From Flavobacterium sp. TR2 (GTDB taxonomy: Bacteria > Bacteroidota > Bacteroidia > Flavobacteriales > Flavobacteriaceae), in NCBI RefSeq assembly GCF_025252405.1, contig NZ_CP104307.1, forward strand, positions 3,782,001-3,846,000: a DNA stretch of 64,000 nucleotides, in the 5' to 3' direction. The translations under genes were made by a program, and so were the position numbers. The notes beneath the pieces were generated by a model. That model worked only from the letters and a program-made list of their open reading frames with translations, did no database searches and was not told where the DNA came from. This document shows positions 49,903-58,926 of the stretch, one piece after another (within the stretch, counting starts at the first letter, position 1; every line of letters starts with the position of its first letter).

Positions 49903-52062
49903 TTATTTTGCTCCCGGTGGACAATTTTTTTCAATATATCGAACAAAAGTATCTACCAGATGTTTTGTTGTTCCGTCACCTTCATTAATGCTATGAGAAC
50001 GATTTGGATAAATCATTAAATCAAACATTTTATCGTACTTCACCAATTCATTTATTAAAACTTCTGCATTTTTATAATGTACATTGTCATCGCCAGTTCC
50101 GTGAATGTAAAGTAAATTTCCTTTCAGATTTTTAGCGTGCGTTACAGGAGAAGCTTGCGCATAAGCGGCCTGATTTTCATCTGGCAATCCCATGTAGCGT
50201 TCTGTATAAATGTTATCATAAAAATGCTGGTCTGTTACAGCGGCAATGGCAATACCAGTTTTATAAATCTCCGGGTACTGAAACATCAGATTTAAAGTTA
50301 CTGCTCCTCCTCCGCTCCATCCGTGAATTGCAACACGGTCAGAATCAATAAAATTCCATTTTAAGACTTCTTTGGCCGCCATAGCCTGATCGCGCGTATT
50401 GATGATTCCAATGTTCTTGTAAATTGATTTTCTCCATTGCGTACCTTTCATTACAGGAGTTCCTCTATTGTCCATAGCAATTCCGATATATCCTTTTGGA
50501 ATCAGCTGGCTGATGAATGGATTAAAATACGGTCTGTCATTGGCTACAGAAGCCATTGGCTCTCCATAAACAAAGAAGAAAACGGGATATTTTTTTGAAG
50601 GATCAAAATCTAATGGTTTTGCCATTACTCCATCAATTTCTACTCCATCTGCTGTTTTTACTTTGAATTTCTCCATCGAATAATTTCGTTTAGGAGCTGC
50701 AAAAACATCTACCTCTTTCGGATAAATCTTCTGATGCCCAGACAACGCAATCAGCCTCTGATTGTTATCTCTAGAAATGCTAGAATTGGTGTGTTTTGCG
50801 TAAGCTGCATCTGTCGAAAAAACATATCTGTTGGTGCCATCAAAAATAGCTGGAGTTACTCTTTTTGTTTTTTTCGAACTTAAATTCGTTTCATACAGAT
50901 AGTGCTGAGTAGCATCTTCTGGACTGGCAATAAAATATATTGTTTTTGTCTTTTCATTATAAGCTTTAAAATAAGCATCAAAATTAGTTTTGGTAATTAA
51001 TTCTTTTGATTTTCCGTCAAGGCTTATTTTATAAATATGCATCCATCCATCTGCGTCAGAACTCCATAAAAAGGCTTTTCCGTTGTCTACAAACTGGCAC
51101 GGAAAAGTATCATACTCACCTGCAGAAGTATCAAATACATCTATCCATGCAGCAGATTCTTCCTTGTAAATTACTCTCGCTTCTCCCGATTTTGCATTGC
51201 AATCGTACATAGTCACCTGATTCTGATTTCGGTTTAACTGAACCACCATAATAGATTCACTGCTAATCCATTTCATTCGAGCTAAATAATTATTATCAGG
51301 TTCGCCAGGAATATTTAACCAATTGGTTTGCAAAGATTCGATATTTACGATTCCGATTTTTACAGAAGAAGGTTTTTCTCCTGCTTTTGGATATTCTACA
51401 GGAACAATAACAGGATACAATGAGTCGGTATTATTGATCATGAAATGAAACTTGGTAGAAGTCGCATCGACTCTCCAAAACGCAATGCTTTTTCCGTCAG
51501 GGCTCCATCTAAATCCGTCACGTGCAGCAAGCTCTTCTTCATAAACCCAATCAAAAGTTCCGTTGATGATTTTATCTGTGCCATCTGTTGTCAAAGGCGT
51601 AATTTTTCCTGTATTTACATTTTCAACATAAATATTGTGTTTTGAAACATAGGCAACATTTTCATTATCGCTCGAAAATTTTGCGAACATTAAAGATGAA
51701 GCATCGAGATTTTTCCCTAATTGTTTTCCCTTTCCAGTAGCTAGATCAAAATACCAATAATCGCCTCTGGTATTGTCTCTCCACACTTTCTTTGAATTGG
51801 TGTAGATCAATACTTTTGTCTTTGAATCGTTCCAGACCAATTGTTCAATTTTGCCGGCAAACCCAGCTGCATCCAATTGTGCTTTAGATAAAATGGTGTT
51901 TTGTTTATCTAGTTTATCAACATCATAAACGACAACATTATTATCTTTACTGACCCAAAACGAATGCGAATTTGGCAGCCACTTCAAATCATTAAGATCA
52001 ATGCTTTGCTGAGCAAAAACAGATGTGCAGATAAACAGCAGAAACAACAAATACTTTCTCAT
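49903..52062 (-). CDS. S9-family dipeptidyl-peptidase IV-like protease
   Basis: A 719-aa protein with a signal peptide (MRKYLLFLLFICTSVFAQ), so it is periplasmic or surface-exposed. An N-terminal eight-bladed propeller-like DPP-IV domain (about 60-440) contains the TFDWVYEEELAARDGFRWSP segment, whose Glu pair binds the substrate N-terminus in DPP-IV. The C-terminal alpha/beta hydrolase has the nucleophile in IHGWSGGGAV (about Ser582), then GTGDDNVHY (Asp) and NRSHSINEG (His). It removes Xaa-Pro dipeptides from peptide N-termini. It starts 1 bp after the M24 gene ends, so it is co-transcribed with that gene and the dehydrogenase. Confidence 0.9.
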   Translation of the reverse strand: MRKYLLFLLFICTSVFAQQSIDLNDLKWLPNSHSFWVSKDNNVVVYDVDKLDKQNTILSKAQLDAAGFAGKIEQLVWNDSKTKVLIYTNSKKVWRDNTRGDYWYFDLATGKGKQLGKNLDASSLMFAKFSSDNENVAYVSKHNIYVENVNTGKITPLTTDGTDKIINGTFDWVYEEELAARDGFRWSPDGKSIAFWRVDATSTKFHFMINNTDSLYPVIVPVEYPKAGEKPSSVKIGIVNIESLQTNWLNIPGEPDNNYLARMKWISSESIMVVQLNRNQNQVTMYDCNAKSGEARVIYKEESAAWIDVFDTSAGEYDTFPCQFVDNGKAFLWSSDADGWMHIYKISLDGKSKELITKTNFDAYFKAYNEKTKTIYFIASPEDATQHYLYETNLSSKKTKRVTPAIFDGTNRYVFSTDAAYAKHTNSSISRDNNQRLIALSGHQKIYPKEVDVFAAPKRNYSMEKFKVKTADGVEIDGVMAKPLDFDPSKKYPVFFFVYGEPMASVANDRPYFNPFISQLIPKGYIGIAMDNRGTPVMKGTQWRKSIYKNIGIINTRDQAMAAKEVLKWNFIDSDRVAIHGWSGGGAVTLNLMFQYPEIYKTGIAIAAVTDQHFYDNIYTERYMGLPDENQAAYAQASPVTHAKNLKGNLLYIHGTGDDNVHYKNAEVLINELVKYDKMFDLMIYPNRSHSINEGDGTTKHLVDTFVRYIEKNCPPGAK

Positions 52063-52063
52063 T

Positions 52064-53365
52064 TTATTCTTTTTTATTTTTAATTAAATTTTCAATTTCG
52101 GCAATTTCAATTGGCATAGCTTCGCTCAGATTAATATTTCCGTTCTCTGTTATCAGATAATCGTTTTCTAAACGGCAGCCAATTCCTTCTTCCCTAATAT
52201 AAATTCCGGGTTCGCAAGTCAGCACCATTCCTTTTTCAAATGGTCGCGAATACAAGCCAACATCATGAACATCCAGACCTAAGTGATGTGCGGTTCCATG
52301 CATGAAATATTTTTTGTAGGCAGGTTTTTCTGGGTCTTGAGACTTAATTTCCTCTTCTGTAATCAGCCCTAGCTTTACCAATTCTATTTCAATTAACTTA
52401 GCCATTTGAAGTTCGTAATCTTTTGATAAAACTCCAGGTTTCAACAATTTTGAACCTTCTTTTAAGCAATACAAAACAGACTCATAAACTGCTTTTTGTC
52501 TCGGACTGAAAGTTCCATTAACCGGAATACATCTTGTAGTATCTGAGTTATAATTGCCATAGCAGCTTCCAAAATCAACAAGAACCATTTCATTCTCTTG
52601 GCAAGTATCATCATTGGTGTTGTAATGCAGCGAACAGGCATTTTCGCCAGATGCTACAATTGATTTGAATGCTTGTCTTGTTCCTCCGTTTTTTACGGTG
52701 GCATACAACAGCTCGGCTTCTAATTCGTATTCTTTAATATTTGGGCGGATTGCGCCTAAAATTCTATGAAAACCTTCAACACTAATTGCAATTGCTTTTT
52801 TAATTAAATCAATTTCCTCGTTTGATTTTATTGGACGCAAATCGCGGGTTATTTTTGCCACACGCTCATATTGATGCAATGGATATTTTTCTCTGCACCA
52901 TGCAATCATACGGTCCTGTCTGGTTTGCATTTCGGCAGTTACCCTTTTGATATGCTCATTATGGCCTAAATAAAAAATATCTGCCTCAAAGGCAAAAAGC
53001 TGTATGGTTTTCTCAAATTCATGAATCCATTTCACATTCGAGATTCCAGAAATGGCCGTAGCCTGTTCTTTGGTTAAAAAATTACCATCCCAAAGCAACG
53101 AGTGTTCACTTGCTTCTTTAACAAAAAGTATTGCCCTATTTTCTTCTTTAAAAGCGTCTGGATAAAGTATCAAAATGGTTTCATCCTGATCAATTCCAGA
53201 TAGATAAAACAAATCATTGTTTTGCGAAAAGCCCATCACATCGTCTGCATTGTTGGGCATTACATCGTTTGAAGTCAGAATAGCCAAACTATTTGGCAAC
53301 ATTTTATCGGTAAATCTTTTTCGGTTTTCTATAAACAAAGAAACCGGAATCTGGTTGTATCTCAT
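52064..53365 (-). CDS. Aminopeptidase P-like M24 metallopeptidase
   Basis: A 433-aa protein, cytoplasmic by prediction. The N-terminal AMP_N-type domain has NSLAILTSNDVMPNNADDVM and QNNDLFYLSGIDQDETILIL, which is diagnostic of aminopeptidase P. The catalytic domain shows all metal ligands: Asp pair in VLVDFGSCYGNYNSDTTR, His in FMHGTAHHLGLDVHD, Glu in LTCEPGIYI and Glu in GCRLENDYLITE. It cleaves N-terminal Xaa before Pro. It sits 3 bp after the D-hydroxyproline dehydrogenase gene and 1 bp before the S9 peptidase gene, which ties peptide cleavage directly to hydroxyproline use. Confidence 0.9.
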   Translation of the reverse strand: MRYNQIPVSLFIENRKRFTDKMLPNSLAILTSNDVMPNNADDVMGFSQNNDLFYLSGIDQDETILILYPDAFKEENRAILFVKEASEHSLLWDGNFLTKEQATAISGISNVKWIHEFEKTIQLFAFEADIFYLGHNEHIKRVTAEMQTRQDRMIAWCREKYPLHQYERVAKITRDLRPIKSNEEIDLIKKAIAISVEGFHRILGAIRPNIKEYELEAELLYATVKNGGTRQAFKSIVASGENACSLHYNTNDDTCQENEMVLVDFGSCYGNYNSDTTRCIPVNGTFSPRQKAVYESVLYCLKEGSKLLKPGVLSKDYELQMAKLIEIELVKLGLITEEEIKSQDPEKPAYKKYFMHGTAHHLGLDVHDVGLYSRPFEKGMVLTCEPGIYIREEGIGCRLENDYLITENGNINLSEAMPIEIAEIENLIKNKKE

Positions 53366-53368
53366 ATT

Positions 53369-54604
53369 TTATATTTGGAATCTGTCAATAGCTACAGAGG
53401 TCGGTTTGCCAGAAATAATTTCAGTTATAATTTTTCCTGTTGCCGGCGCAAGACTTAATCCCATCATGGCGTGCCCTGTTGCTAAGGTCAAATTTACGAT
53501 TTTTTTGTCTCTCGCAATAATAGGCATTCCCGATGGCGTGCATGGTCTAAAGCCAAACCAAGTGTCTTCTGTTTTAGGCATTTCCACTTTCATGTCAGGG
53601 TAAAAATCATTGATGCTGTTTATAATTCCCTGAAGCCTGTTCGCATTTATTTTATTGTCTTTGGTATGCGTAATTTCCATAGTTCCTCCAAATCTGATAT
53701 CATTGGCCATTGGGGTTACGGCTACTTTTCCTTCACATAAAATAGATGGAATGCTTGGCTTTTGGTCTTTATCTTTTAAAGTAAAACTATATCCTTTTCC
53801 TGGTAAAATAGAAATGGAGATGTTTAATTTTTTAGCCAAAAAAGGACTCCAAGATCCTGATGCCAAAACTATTTCATCAGCTCTAAAAAGCCCATTGTCG
53901 GTTACAATTTTTTCTATTTTATTTCCTTCTAAAACAAAATCCTTAACACTGGTTTTAGAATGAATTTCGACTTTTAAACGAGCCAATTCTTCTTTAATAA
54001 AAGCCATAAACTTTTGAGGATACAGATGGGCATCACTTTTATAATGAACTCCTCCAATTACATTGGTATTAGTTCCTTTTTCTAACAGTGCCACTTCAGA
54101 CTTTGACAGATAATCGACTTCAAGCCCAAGGCGTTCTGCTTCTTTTCCTTCATGATGCATTTCCTGCCCCACTTTATCGCTTTTGTAAAGCATTAAAAGT
54201 CCTTTCTCTTCATAGAAAAAAGAATTGTTTTCTTTGGCAAAATCCTGATAAAGCTCTTTACTTAAAAGAGAAAGATCGCGTAAGGCTGGCATTGCTTTTT
54301 CTACATGGCCTAGATTGGCGTGTTTATAAAACTGCATTCCCCATCCTAATAAATCTTTACTTAAACGCGGTTTTACATAAAACGGACTACGGCTATCAAA
54401 CATCCATTTTATTCCCTGCGCAATCATGCCGGGCTGTGCCAGCGGAATAATATGCGACGGCACAATCATACCTGCGTTTCCGTATGAACAGCCATTGTCC
54501 ATATCAGATTCATCAAATACGCTTACTTCATAACCTTCCTTTGCGAGATAATAAGCAGAACATAAACCAATAATTCCACCGCCAATAACAGCAACTTTTT
54601 TCAT
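53369..54604 (-). CDS. FAD-dependent D-amino-acid dehydrogenase, probable cis-4-hydroxy-D-proline dehydrogenase
   Basis: A 411-aa DadA/DAO-family flavoprotein. The N-terminal FAD fold is VAVIGGGIIGLCSAYYLAKE with acidic FDES at strand 2. NGCSYGNAGMIVPSH is the conserved family loop after the FAD site, and ATGHAMMGLSLAPATGKIIT is the C-terminal FAD motif. DadA-like enzymes oxidise D-amino acids. With an epimerase, a deaminase and a semialdehyde dehydrogenase encoded next door, the expected reaction is cis-4-hydroxy-D-proline to 1-pyrroline-4-hydroxy-2-carboxylate. Specificity is assigned by context. It leads the transcription unit with the two peptidases. Confidence 0.82.
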   Translation of the reverse strand: MKKVAVIGGGIIGLCSAYYLAKEGYEVSVFDESDMDNGCSYGNAGMIVPSHIIPLAQPGMIAQGIKWMFDSRSPFYVKPRLSKDLLGWGMQFYKHANLGHVEKAMPALRDLSLLSKELYQDFAKENNSFFYEEKGLLMLYKSDKVGQEMHHEGKEAERLGLEVDYLSKSEVALLEKGTNTNVIGGVHYKSDAHLYPQKFMAFIKEELARLKVEIHSKTSVKDFVLEGNKIEKIVTDNGLFRADEIVLASGSWSPFLAKKLNISISILPGKGYSFTLKDKDQKPSIPSILCEGKVAVTPMANDIRFGGTMEITHTKDNKINANRLQGIINSINDFYPDMKVEMPKTEDTWFGFRPCTPSGMPIIARDKKIVNLTLATGHAMMGLSLAPATGKIITEIISGKPTSVAIDRFQI

Positions 54605-55037
54605 AAATTTTAATTCGTTAAGAGTCCTTTGAGACTGCTAATTATATTGTAACCCTGTTCGGTGAAATTATATATTCCATTAAGCTAAAATCAATTGCCT
54701 CCGTCTTTATTTATAAATTATTTTTCTGCATCCATTTCTAATGGTTTCAACCACGGGAACACAATCAAAAAACAATCTATATGTACCCATGGCTGAAACC
54801 ACGGGCTATACTTTGAATACAAAAATCTCATTAATTTAATGACGAGGGTGATAATCAAAATTGTAAAAGATGGTTTTAGCTTAAACAACAACCACGTTAA
54901 TTTGGCTAAAGCCCATCCTATTTACAATTTCTAAAAATCCTCTAGTTAAAACTAAGGACTATGCAAAAACAATAACTTAAACCTTTTGTTCAATTTAATT
55001 TGACCAACAGCTTAATTCTATTATAAATTGATTTTTT
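54605..55037. repeat. Non-coding gap with palindromic repeat fragments
   Basis: This 433-bp gap contains two copies of a GTTTCAACCACGGG / CTGAAACCACGGGC hairpin (about 54743-54758 and 54786-54807) related to the AACCATTGG palindrome at 40 kb, and a GGCTAAAGCCCATCC element near 54904. No ORF, terminator or shared operator was found, so transcription may run through it. Confidence 0.5.
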
Positions 55038-56048
55038 TTAAATAACCTGAAATCCAAATGCATAAGGATCGTCACTTTCATCAATTATAATATTATTATA
55101 TCCGTACACTTTTGCCCAGCCTTGAATGCTTGGAACAATAGCCGGGATATCTCCGATAGAAGTTTCTTCTACCACTTTTCCGATAAACTTGCTTCCAATA
55201 TAGCTTTCATGGATAAACTCTTCTCCTTTTTTCAATTTTCCTTTAGCGTGCAATTGCGCCATTCGGGCAGATGTTCCTGTTCCGCATGGCGAACGGTCGA
55301 TTGCTTTATCGCCATAGAAAACGGCATTTCTGCCAGACGAAGTTGAATCTATAGGCGTTCCTGTCCATAACATATGGCTTACGTCTCTAATGGTATTATT
55401 TTCAGGATGAATAAAATAATCTGGGTATTTCTTGTTAATCTTATTGCGCACTTCCTGACTGTATTGAATAATTTTGCTTGCTGTAAAATCCTGAACACCA
55501 GAAAAATTCTTTTGCGGATCGACAATGGCATAGTAATTTCCTCCATAAGCCACATCAAAAACGATCTCACCCAATTCTGGGCAGTCAATAGTAAGCCCTT
55601 CAGCAGCCAGATATGATTTTACGTTGGTCAGACGTACCCAATCTACCTTTTTGCCTGTCTGCTGGTATTCGATATGCACTAAACCTGCTGGAGCTTCCAT
55701 TTTGATGATTCCTGGAGTTTTTGGCGTTATAAGACCTTCTTCTACAGCAATTGTAATGGTTCCAATTGTACCGTGTCCGCACATTGGCAGACAGCCAGAA
55801 GTTTCTATAAACAAGATTCCAACATCGTTTGCAGGATCGGTAGGCGGATACAGAATGCTGCCGCTCATCATATCATGCCCTCTCGGCTCAAACATCAATC
55901 CTTTACGGATCCAGTCATATTCTTTTAAGAAATGCTGCCGTTTTTCGCTCATCGAATTGCCTTGCAGATTTGGCCCTCCACCAGCAACAACCCTAACTGG
56001 ATTCCCGCAGGTATGAGCATCTACGCAAAAAAAAGTTTTCTTTACCAT
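55038..56048 (-). CDS. 4-hydroxyproline 2-epimerase (proline racemase family)
   Basis: A 336-aa cytoplasmic enzyme with both catalytic cysteines: Cys90 in LPMCGHGTIG and Cys255 in DRSPCGTGTSARMA. Two Cys mark a racemase or epimerase; the related trans-3-hydroxyproline dehydratase has Thr instead of the second. RGHDMMSGSILYPP and HTCGNPVRVV are further family motifs. The reaction is trans-4-hydroxy-L-proline to cis-4-hydroxy-D-proline, the first step of bacterial hydroxyproline breakdown. Proline racemase is the main alternative, but the surrounding genes favour the hydroxyproline role. It starts 1 bp after the aldehyde dehydrogenase gene ends. Confidence 0.88.
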   Translation of the reverse strand: MVKKTFFCVDAHTCGNPVRVVAGGGPNLQGNSMSEKRQHFLKEYDWIRKGLMFEPRGHDMMSGSILYPPTDPANDVGILFIETSGCLPMCGHGTIGTITIAVEEGLITPKTPGIIKMEAPAGLVHIEYQQTGKKVDWVRLTNVKSYLAAEGLTIDCPELGEIVFDVAYGGNYYAIVDPQKNFSGVQDFTASKIIQYSQEVRNKINKKYPDYFIHPENNTIRDVSHMLWTGTPIDSTSSGRNAVFYGDKAIDRSPCGTGTSARMAQLHAKGKLKKGEEFIHESYIGSKFIGKVVEETSIGDIPAIVPSIQGWAKVYGYNNIIIDESDDPYAFGFQVI

Positions 56049-56049
56049 T

Positions 56050-57633
56050 TTATATTTGAGATAGTGTTAGTTTATTATTTACCGTACGGACAATTTGCAG
56101 CGGATTCTCATTTTGCAATTCAGCTGGCAGCAAATTATTTGGCCAATTCTGGAAGCTTATTGGGCGTACCCATCTGTAAACCGCATCGATACCAACTGCT
56201 GTATAACGAGAGTCTGACGATGCAGGATAAGGTCCGCCGTGAAGCATTGATGCGCAAACTTCTACTCCTGTAGGCACACCGTTATAAATCAGACGTCCTA
56301 CACGATTCTGCAAGGCGGCAATTACTCCTTTGTGCGTGTCAATTTCATTTTCTTCACTTATAATTGTTCCCGTAAGCTGTCCTTCAAGTTTAGCAATTGC
56401 TTCTATCAGTTCGGCCTCGTTTTCGCATTCAATTAAAATAGAGAACGGACCAAAAACCTCATTATGCAATACTTTATTTGCTAGAAATTCTTTTCCGTCA
56501 ACTTTTAAAACGGTTGGAACTCCATGATTTACCGTTGTTTCTCCTTTAAATTGAGCTATTTTTGAAACTCCGTTCTGCTCTTCTATTTTTGAAATTCCAT
56601 TATTAAAATCTGTATAAATGGAAGGATGAAGCATACAGCCTGGAGTCACTTTTTCAATTGCCTGATCAAGGTTTTCAGCAAATTCATTTAGTTCTTCTCC
56701 CTTTAAAGCTAATAATAATCCTGGATTAGTGCAAAATTGTCCCGCTCCTAAAGTGATAGAACCGGCATAAGCTGATGCCCATTTCTGGCTATTTTTTTTC
56801 AATGCGTTAGGCAGCAGAACCACAGGATTTATGCTTCCCATTTCGGCAAATACCGGAATTGGTTCTGGGCGCTGCGCCGCTAAATCGCACAAAGCGCGTC
56901 CGCCTTTAATGCTTCCTGTAAAACCTACTCCTTTTACTAATGGATGTTTAACCAAACTCGTGCCTAGCGTTCTTCCGTCACCTATAAGATTAGAAAAAAC
57001 ACCTTCTGGCATATTGGTTTTCTGAGCCGCTTTAATAATTGCAGAAGCGACCATTTCGCCTGTTCCGATATGCATCGAATGGCTTTTTACAATAACTGGA
57101 CAACCCGCAGCCAAAGCTGAAGCTGTGTCTCCTCCGCCTGTAGAGAACGCAAAAGGAAAATTACTTGATCCAAAAACCACAATTGGCCCTAAAGGTGTTA
57201 ACATTTTGCGTAAGTCTTCTTTTGGCGCAGGCTGTCTGTCAATTATTGCAGTATCTATTGTGGCCTGTACCCAACTGCCTTCTGTAAGCATATTGGCAAA
57301 GGCTTGCAGCTGTCCGATCATTCTTCCGCGCTCTCCCTCGGCTCTTCCTCTTGGGTAACCCGATTCGGTGCAGTACTGAACTAAAAGATCATCTCCTAAT
57401 GCTAAAATTTCATCGGCAATCGCATTCAAAAATTTAGCTTTTTCAATACCAGAATAATTTTTATAACTCGCAAATGCTTGATTGGCCAAGGTAACTGCCT
57501 CCTCAATTTCATCTTGAGTTGCCTCTGTAAAAACCCATGGATTTTCTGTATTCAATATTGGATTAAACGTTTTTAGTATTTTTGTACCGCCCGCTTTTAG
57601 CTGGCTACCTATATAATTTTTTCCTGTAATCAT
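56050..57633 (-). CDS. 2,5-dioxovalerate (alpha-ketoglutarate semialdehyde) dehydrogenase
   Basis: A 527-aa aldehyde dehydrogenase with the catalytic Cys301 in GAGQFCTNPGLLL and general-base Glu264 in VFAEMGSINPVV. The cofactor region is VVFGSSNFPFAFSTGGGDTA. The SSNFPFAFS and GQFCTNPG patterns are typical of the alpha-ketoglutarate semialdehyde dehydrogenases found with hydroxyproline and sugar-acid pathways. It oxidises the semialdehyde to 2-oxoglutarate with NAD(P), the last step before the TCA cycle. It is co-transcribed with the epimerase and separated from the deaminase gene by 199 bp that include an inverted repeat. Confidence 0.88.
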   Translation of the reverse strand: MITGKNYIGSQLKAGGTKILKTFNPILNTENPWVFTEATQDEIEEAVTLANQAFASYKNYSGIEKAKFLNAIADEILALGDDLLVQYCTESGYPRGRAEGERGRMIGQLQAFANMLTEGSWVQATIDTAIIDRQPAPKEDLRKMLTPLGPIVVFGSSNFPFAFSTGGGDTASALAAGCPVIVKSHSMHIGTGEMVASAIIKAAQKTNMPEGVFSNLIGDGRTLGTSLVKHPLVKGVGFTGSIKGGRALCDLAAQRPEPIPVFAEMGSINPVVLLPNALKKNSQKWASAYAGSITLGAGQFCTNPGLLLALKGEELNEFAENLDQAIEKVTPGCMLHPSIYTDFNNGISKIEEQNGVSKIAQFKGETTVNHGVPTVLKVDGKEFLANKVLHNEVFGPFSILIECENEAELIEAIAKLEGQLTGTIISEENEIDTHKGVIAALQNRVGRLIYNGVPTGVEVCASMLHGGPYPASSDSRYTAVGIDAVYRWVRPISFQNWPNNLLPAELQNENPLQIVRTVNNKLTLSQI

Positions 57634-57669
57634 GTTTTTTTTGTCTTATAAATGAATAAGTGCAGTTAT

Positions 57670-57800
57670 AGTTTTCAGTCGCGGCTTTAGTCCCCGTTTT
57701 CAGTCGCAGCCCCAGTAAAAACAGTAACCGAAAACCCTGACTGTAAATGGAAACTGAAACTGAGACTGCGACTGAAAATGGAGATCCGAGACTGAAAACT
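57670..57800. repeat. ~130-bp imperfect inverted repeat of CAGTC/GACTG units
   Basis: The left arm begins AGTTTTCAGTCGCGG (57670-57684) and contains CCGTTTTCAGTCGCAG. The right arm contains CTGCGACTGAAAATGG and ends CCGAGACTGAAAACT (57786-57800). The whole can fold into one long hairpin between the deaminase and dehydrogenase genes. It resembles dispersed CTGAAACTG-type repeats and could affect read-through or mRNA stability (inference). Confidence 0.55.
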
Positions 57801-57832
57801 AAAAAAGCAAAGCCAATCTTTTTTATATGCTG

Positions 57833-58747
57833 TTATAAATTTTTATAATCTGGCAAAGTTGGTCTAGTGCGCAATCCTTCAGCGATAATAGCTAGAACTC
57901 TTTCTCTTTCTGCTCCTTGCAATGGCAATCTTGGCGCACGAACATATTCTGAACCAATTCCTGTTGCAACTTCTGCCAATTTGATATTCTGAACTAAAAA
58001 TGCATTAATATCCAACTCTAATAATGGTAAGAACCATCTGTAAATTTTAAGAGCTTCATCATATCTTCCTGCTTTTGCCAATTTGTAAATAGCAACTGTT
58101 TCTTCAGGAAAAGCACAAACCAATCCAGAAACCCATCCGTCAGACCCCATAAATAAGCTTTCTAAAGCTAATGTATCTACTCCTGATAATATTTTTAAAC
58201 GATCTCCAAATCTATTGATCATTCTAGTAACATTAGAAATATCTCTTGTTGATTCTTTTACAGCTTGAATGTTATCGTATTTCAACAACTCTTCAAACAT
58301 ATCTAGCGTAACCTCAATTTTATAGTCAACAGGATTATTGTAAACCATAATAGGAAGTGAAGTATTTTTTGCCACTTCACTATAGAAAGCTACTGTTTCA
58401 AAATCTGATGCTTTGTAACGCATTGGAGGAAGCATCATTAATCCTTTTGCTCCATCTTCTTCAGCTTTATTGGCAGCCAAAATTGCATTTTTTGTAGACT
58501 GCTCTGCAATGTTCATAATTACAGGCACTTTATTTTCTGTTAATGCAACAGTATGTTTTACTAATTCTCTTTTTTCATCTTCTAAAAGCGTGCTTGCCTC
58601 TCCTAAAGTTCCTCCTAAAATAATTCCAGATACTCCAGCATTTAATTGTGCTTTCATATTGACTTCGAACATATTAAAGTCTAATTTATCATCTGCAGTA
58701 AATTTTGTAGTTACTGCGGGCATCACGCCATTCCATTGAATACTCAT
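57833..58747 (-). CDS. DapA-family aldolase/deaminase, probable 1-pyrroline-4-hydroxy-2-carboxylate deaminase
   Basis: A 304-aa TIM-barrel enzyme of the dihydrodipicolinate synthase superfamily. The Schiff-base Lys164 is in AVKESTRD, Tyr136 in MVYNNPVDY, and the substrate-carboxylate loop in LGGTLGEASTL. In hydroxyproline loci this family deaminates 1-pyrroline-4-hydroxy-2-carboxylate to alpha-ketoglutarate semialdehyde. Elsewhere relatives act on other keto acids, so the assignment rests on the neighbours. It is the first gene of the minus-strand run and is divergent from the AraC regulator. Its promoter has two copies of the shared operator. Confidence 0.85.
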   Translation of the reverse strand: MSIQWNGVMPAVTTKFTADDKLDFNMFEVNMKAQLNAGVSGIILGGTLGEASTLLEDEKRELVKHTVALTENKVPVIMNIAEQSTKNAILAANKAEEDGAKGLMMLPPMRYKASDFETVAFYSEVAKNTSLPIMVYNNPVDYKIEVTLDMFEELLKYDNIQAVKESTRDISNVTRMINRFGDRLKILSGVDTLALESLFMGSDGWVSGLVCAFPEETVAIYKLAKAGRYDEALKIYRWFLPLLELDINAFLVQNIKLAEVATGIGSEYVRAPRLPLQGAERERVLAIIAEGLRTRPTLPDYKNL

Positions 58748-58770
58748 AATTTTAATTTTTTATTGAAAGC

Positions 58771-58836
58771 CAAAATTATCTAGAAACAGGAGAGCGCACC
58801 CGTTAAAAATTACCACAAAATAATACTATATTACCC
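58771..58836 (-). promoter_or_regulatory. Two operator copies plus promoter of the deaminase gene
   Basis: Read toward the gene, GGGTAATATAGTATT (58836-58822) is followed 21 bp later by the weaker TGGTAATTTTTAACG (58815-58801). Exactly 22 nt then lead to TAATTTTG (58778-58771), an exact TAnnTTTG. The geometry matches the S37 and M43 promoters. The region is shared with the divergent AraC gene. Confidence 0.6.
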
Positions 58837-58897
58837 TATATAGTGGTATTTTTTAAAAAACTGAACATTATAGCATCATTTTTTTATCCAAATGCAA

Positions 58898-58905
58898 TAT
58901 ATTTG
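58898..58905 (+). promoter_or_regulatory. Candidate -7 element of the araC-type gene
   Basis: TATATTTG matches TAnnTTTG and lies 22 bp before the start codon of the regulator. No clear -33 TTG was seen. Confidence 0.4.
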
Positions 58906-58926
58906 GTTATAACTAACTAACCACAT

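Noticed and set aside
53217..53603. 128-aa plus-strand ORF across the aminopeptidase P and dehydrogenase genes
   Set aside because: It spans the junction of two well-supported minus-strand genes and has no domain of its own.
55624..56016. 130-aa plus-strand ORF opposite the epimerase gene
   Set aside because: It is a shadow of the epimerase coding sequence, which has full family motifs on the other strand.
55038..56048. trans-3-hydroxy-L-proline dehydratase
   Set aside because: That relative has Thr in place of the second catalytic Cys; here SPCGTGT keeps Cys255.
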